5,298 bases of DNA from positions 1 through 5,298 of the forward strand of contig CACYDB010000032.1 of NCBI GenBank assembly GCA_902773035.1, given 5' to 3'. A program made the position numbers and the translations under genes. Origin of the DNA: an uncultured Ruminococcus sp. GTDB lineage: Bacteria; Bacillota; Clostridia; Oscillospirales; Acutalibacteraceae. A model generated the notes under the pieces. The model saw only the letters and a list, made by a program, of their open reading frames with translations. It did not search any database and was not told the DNA's origin. This document shows, in pieces, positions 5,273 through 5,298 of the stretch (position 1 is the first letter of the stretch; each line of letters begins with the position of its first letter).

Positions 5273-5298
5273 TTTATATCTTTCACTATAGTAGTGTC
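5273..5298 (-). promoter_or_regulatory. Probable promoter of the LRR-protein gene, cut by the window edge
   Basis: On the minus strand TATAAA (5273-5278) is preceded after 16 bases by GACA (5295-5298), which would be the end of a TTGACA -35 box if the two bases beyond the window are TT. The spacer contains an inverted repeat, CACTA-TAG-TAGTG (5284-5296), that overlaps the -35 by two bases. The position, 27 bases before the ATG, suits a short leader. The -35 cannot be confirmed from what is visible. Confidence 0.4.

Overview
The window looks like chromosomal DNA from a Gram-positive, spore-forming-lineage anaerobe of the class Clostridia, most likely a Ruminococcus-like Oscillospirales member. 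The pointers are a chromosome-condensation operon joined to a GerW/YtfJ sporulation-family gene, strong AGGAGG-type ribosome binding sites, canonical sigma-A promoters with 17-bp spacers, a zinc-ribbon L28 protein, and a secreted BspA-type leucine-rich-repeat protein of the kind common in gut and rumen Firmicutes. The genus is an inference, not something the sequence proves.

Left part (1-3274, minus strand): one tightly packed operon read right to left. It starts at a sigma-A-like promoter (3246-3274) and runs: site-2-type membrane metalloprotease (M50), scpA, scpB, a lysine-rich membrane protein of the DUF2953 type, ytfJ, and the first 32 codons of another gene that leaves the window at base 1. 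Spacings are 15 nt, a 4-base ATGA overlap, a 1-base TAATG overlap, 27 nt, and another 1-base TAATG overlap. No terminator is seen between these genes. ScpA and ScpB are the kleisin and winged-helix partners of the SMC condensin. The protease, the DUF2953 protein and YtfJ are membrane or sporulation-associated by family.

Middle (3210-3686): a divergent promoter region of about 190 bp serves the operon leftward and rpmB (ribosomal protein L28) rightward. rpmB ends in a strong, apparently bidirectional hairpin terminator. A second hairpin next to it ends the gene arriving from the right.

Right part (3687-5298, minus strand): one monocistronic gene for a 519-residue secreted BspA-type leucine-rich-repeat protein, with its own ribosome binding site and a probable promoter cut by the window edge. 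The promoter carries a small inverted repeat.

Almost every base is explained by familiar gene families. No stretch longer than 300 bases lacks a gene. I did not find a convincing new defence, mobile or RNA system. The items most worth a second look are the cut-off gene after ytfJ, the lysine tract in the DUF2953 protein, and the inverted repeat in the LRR-gene promoter.
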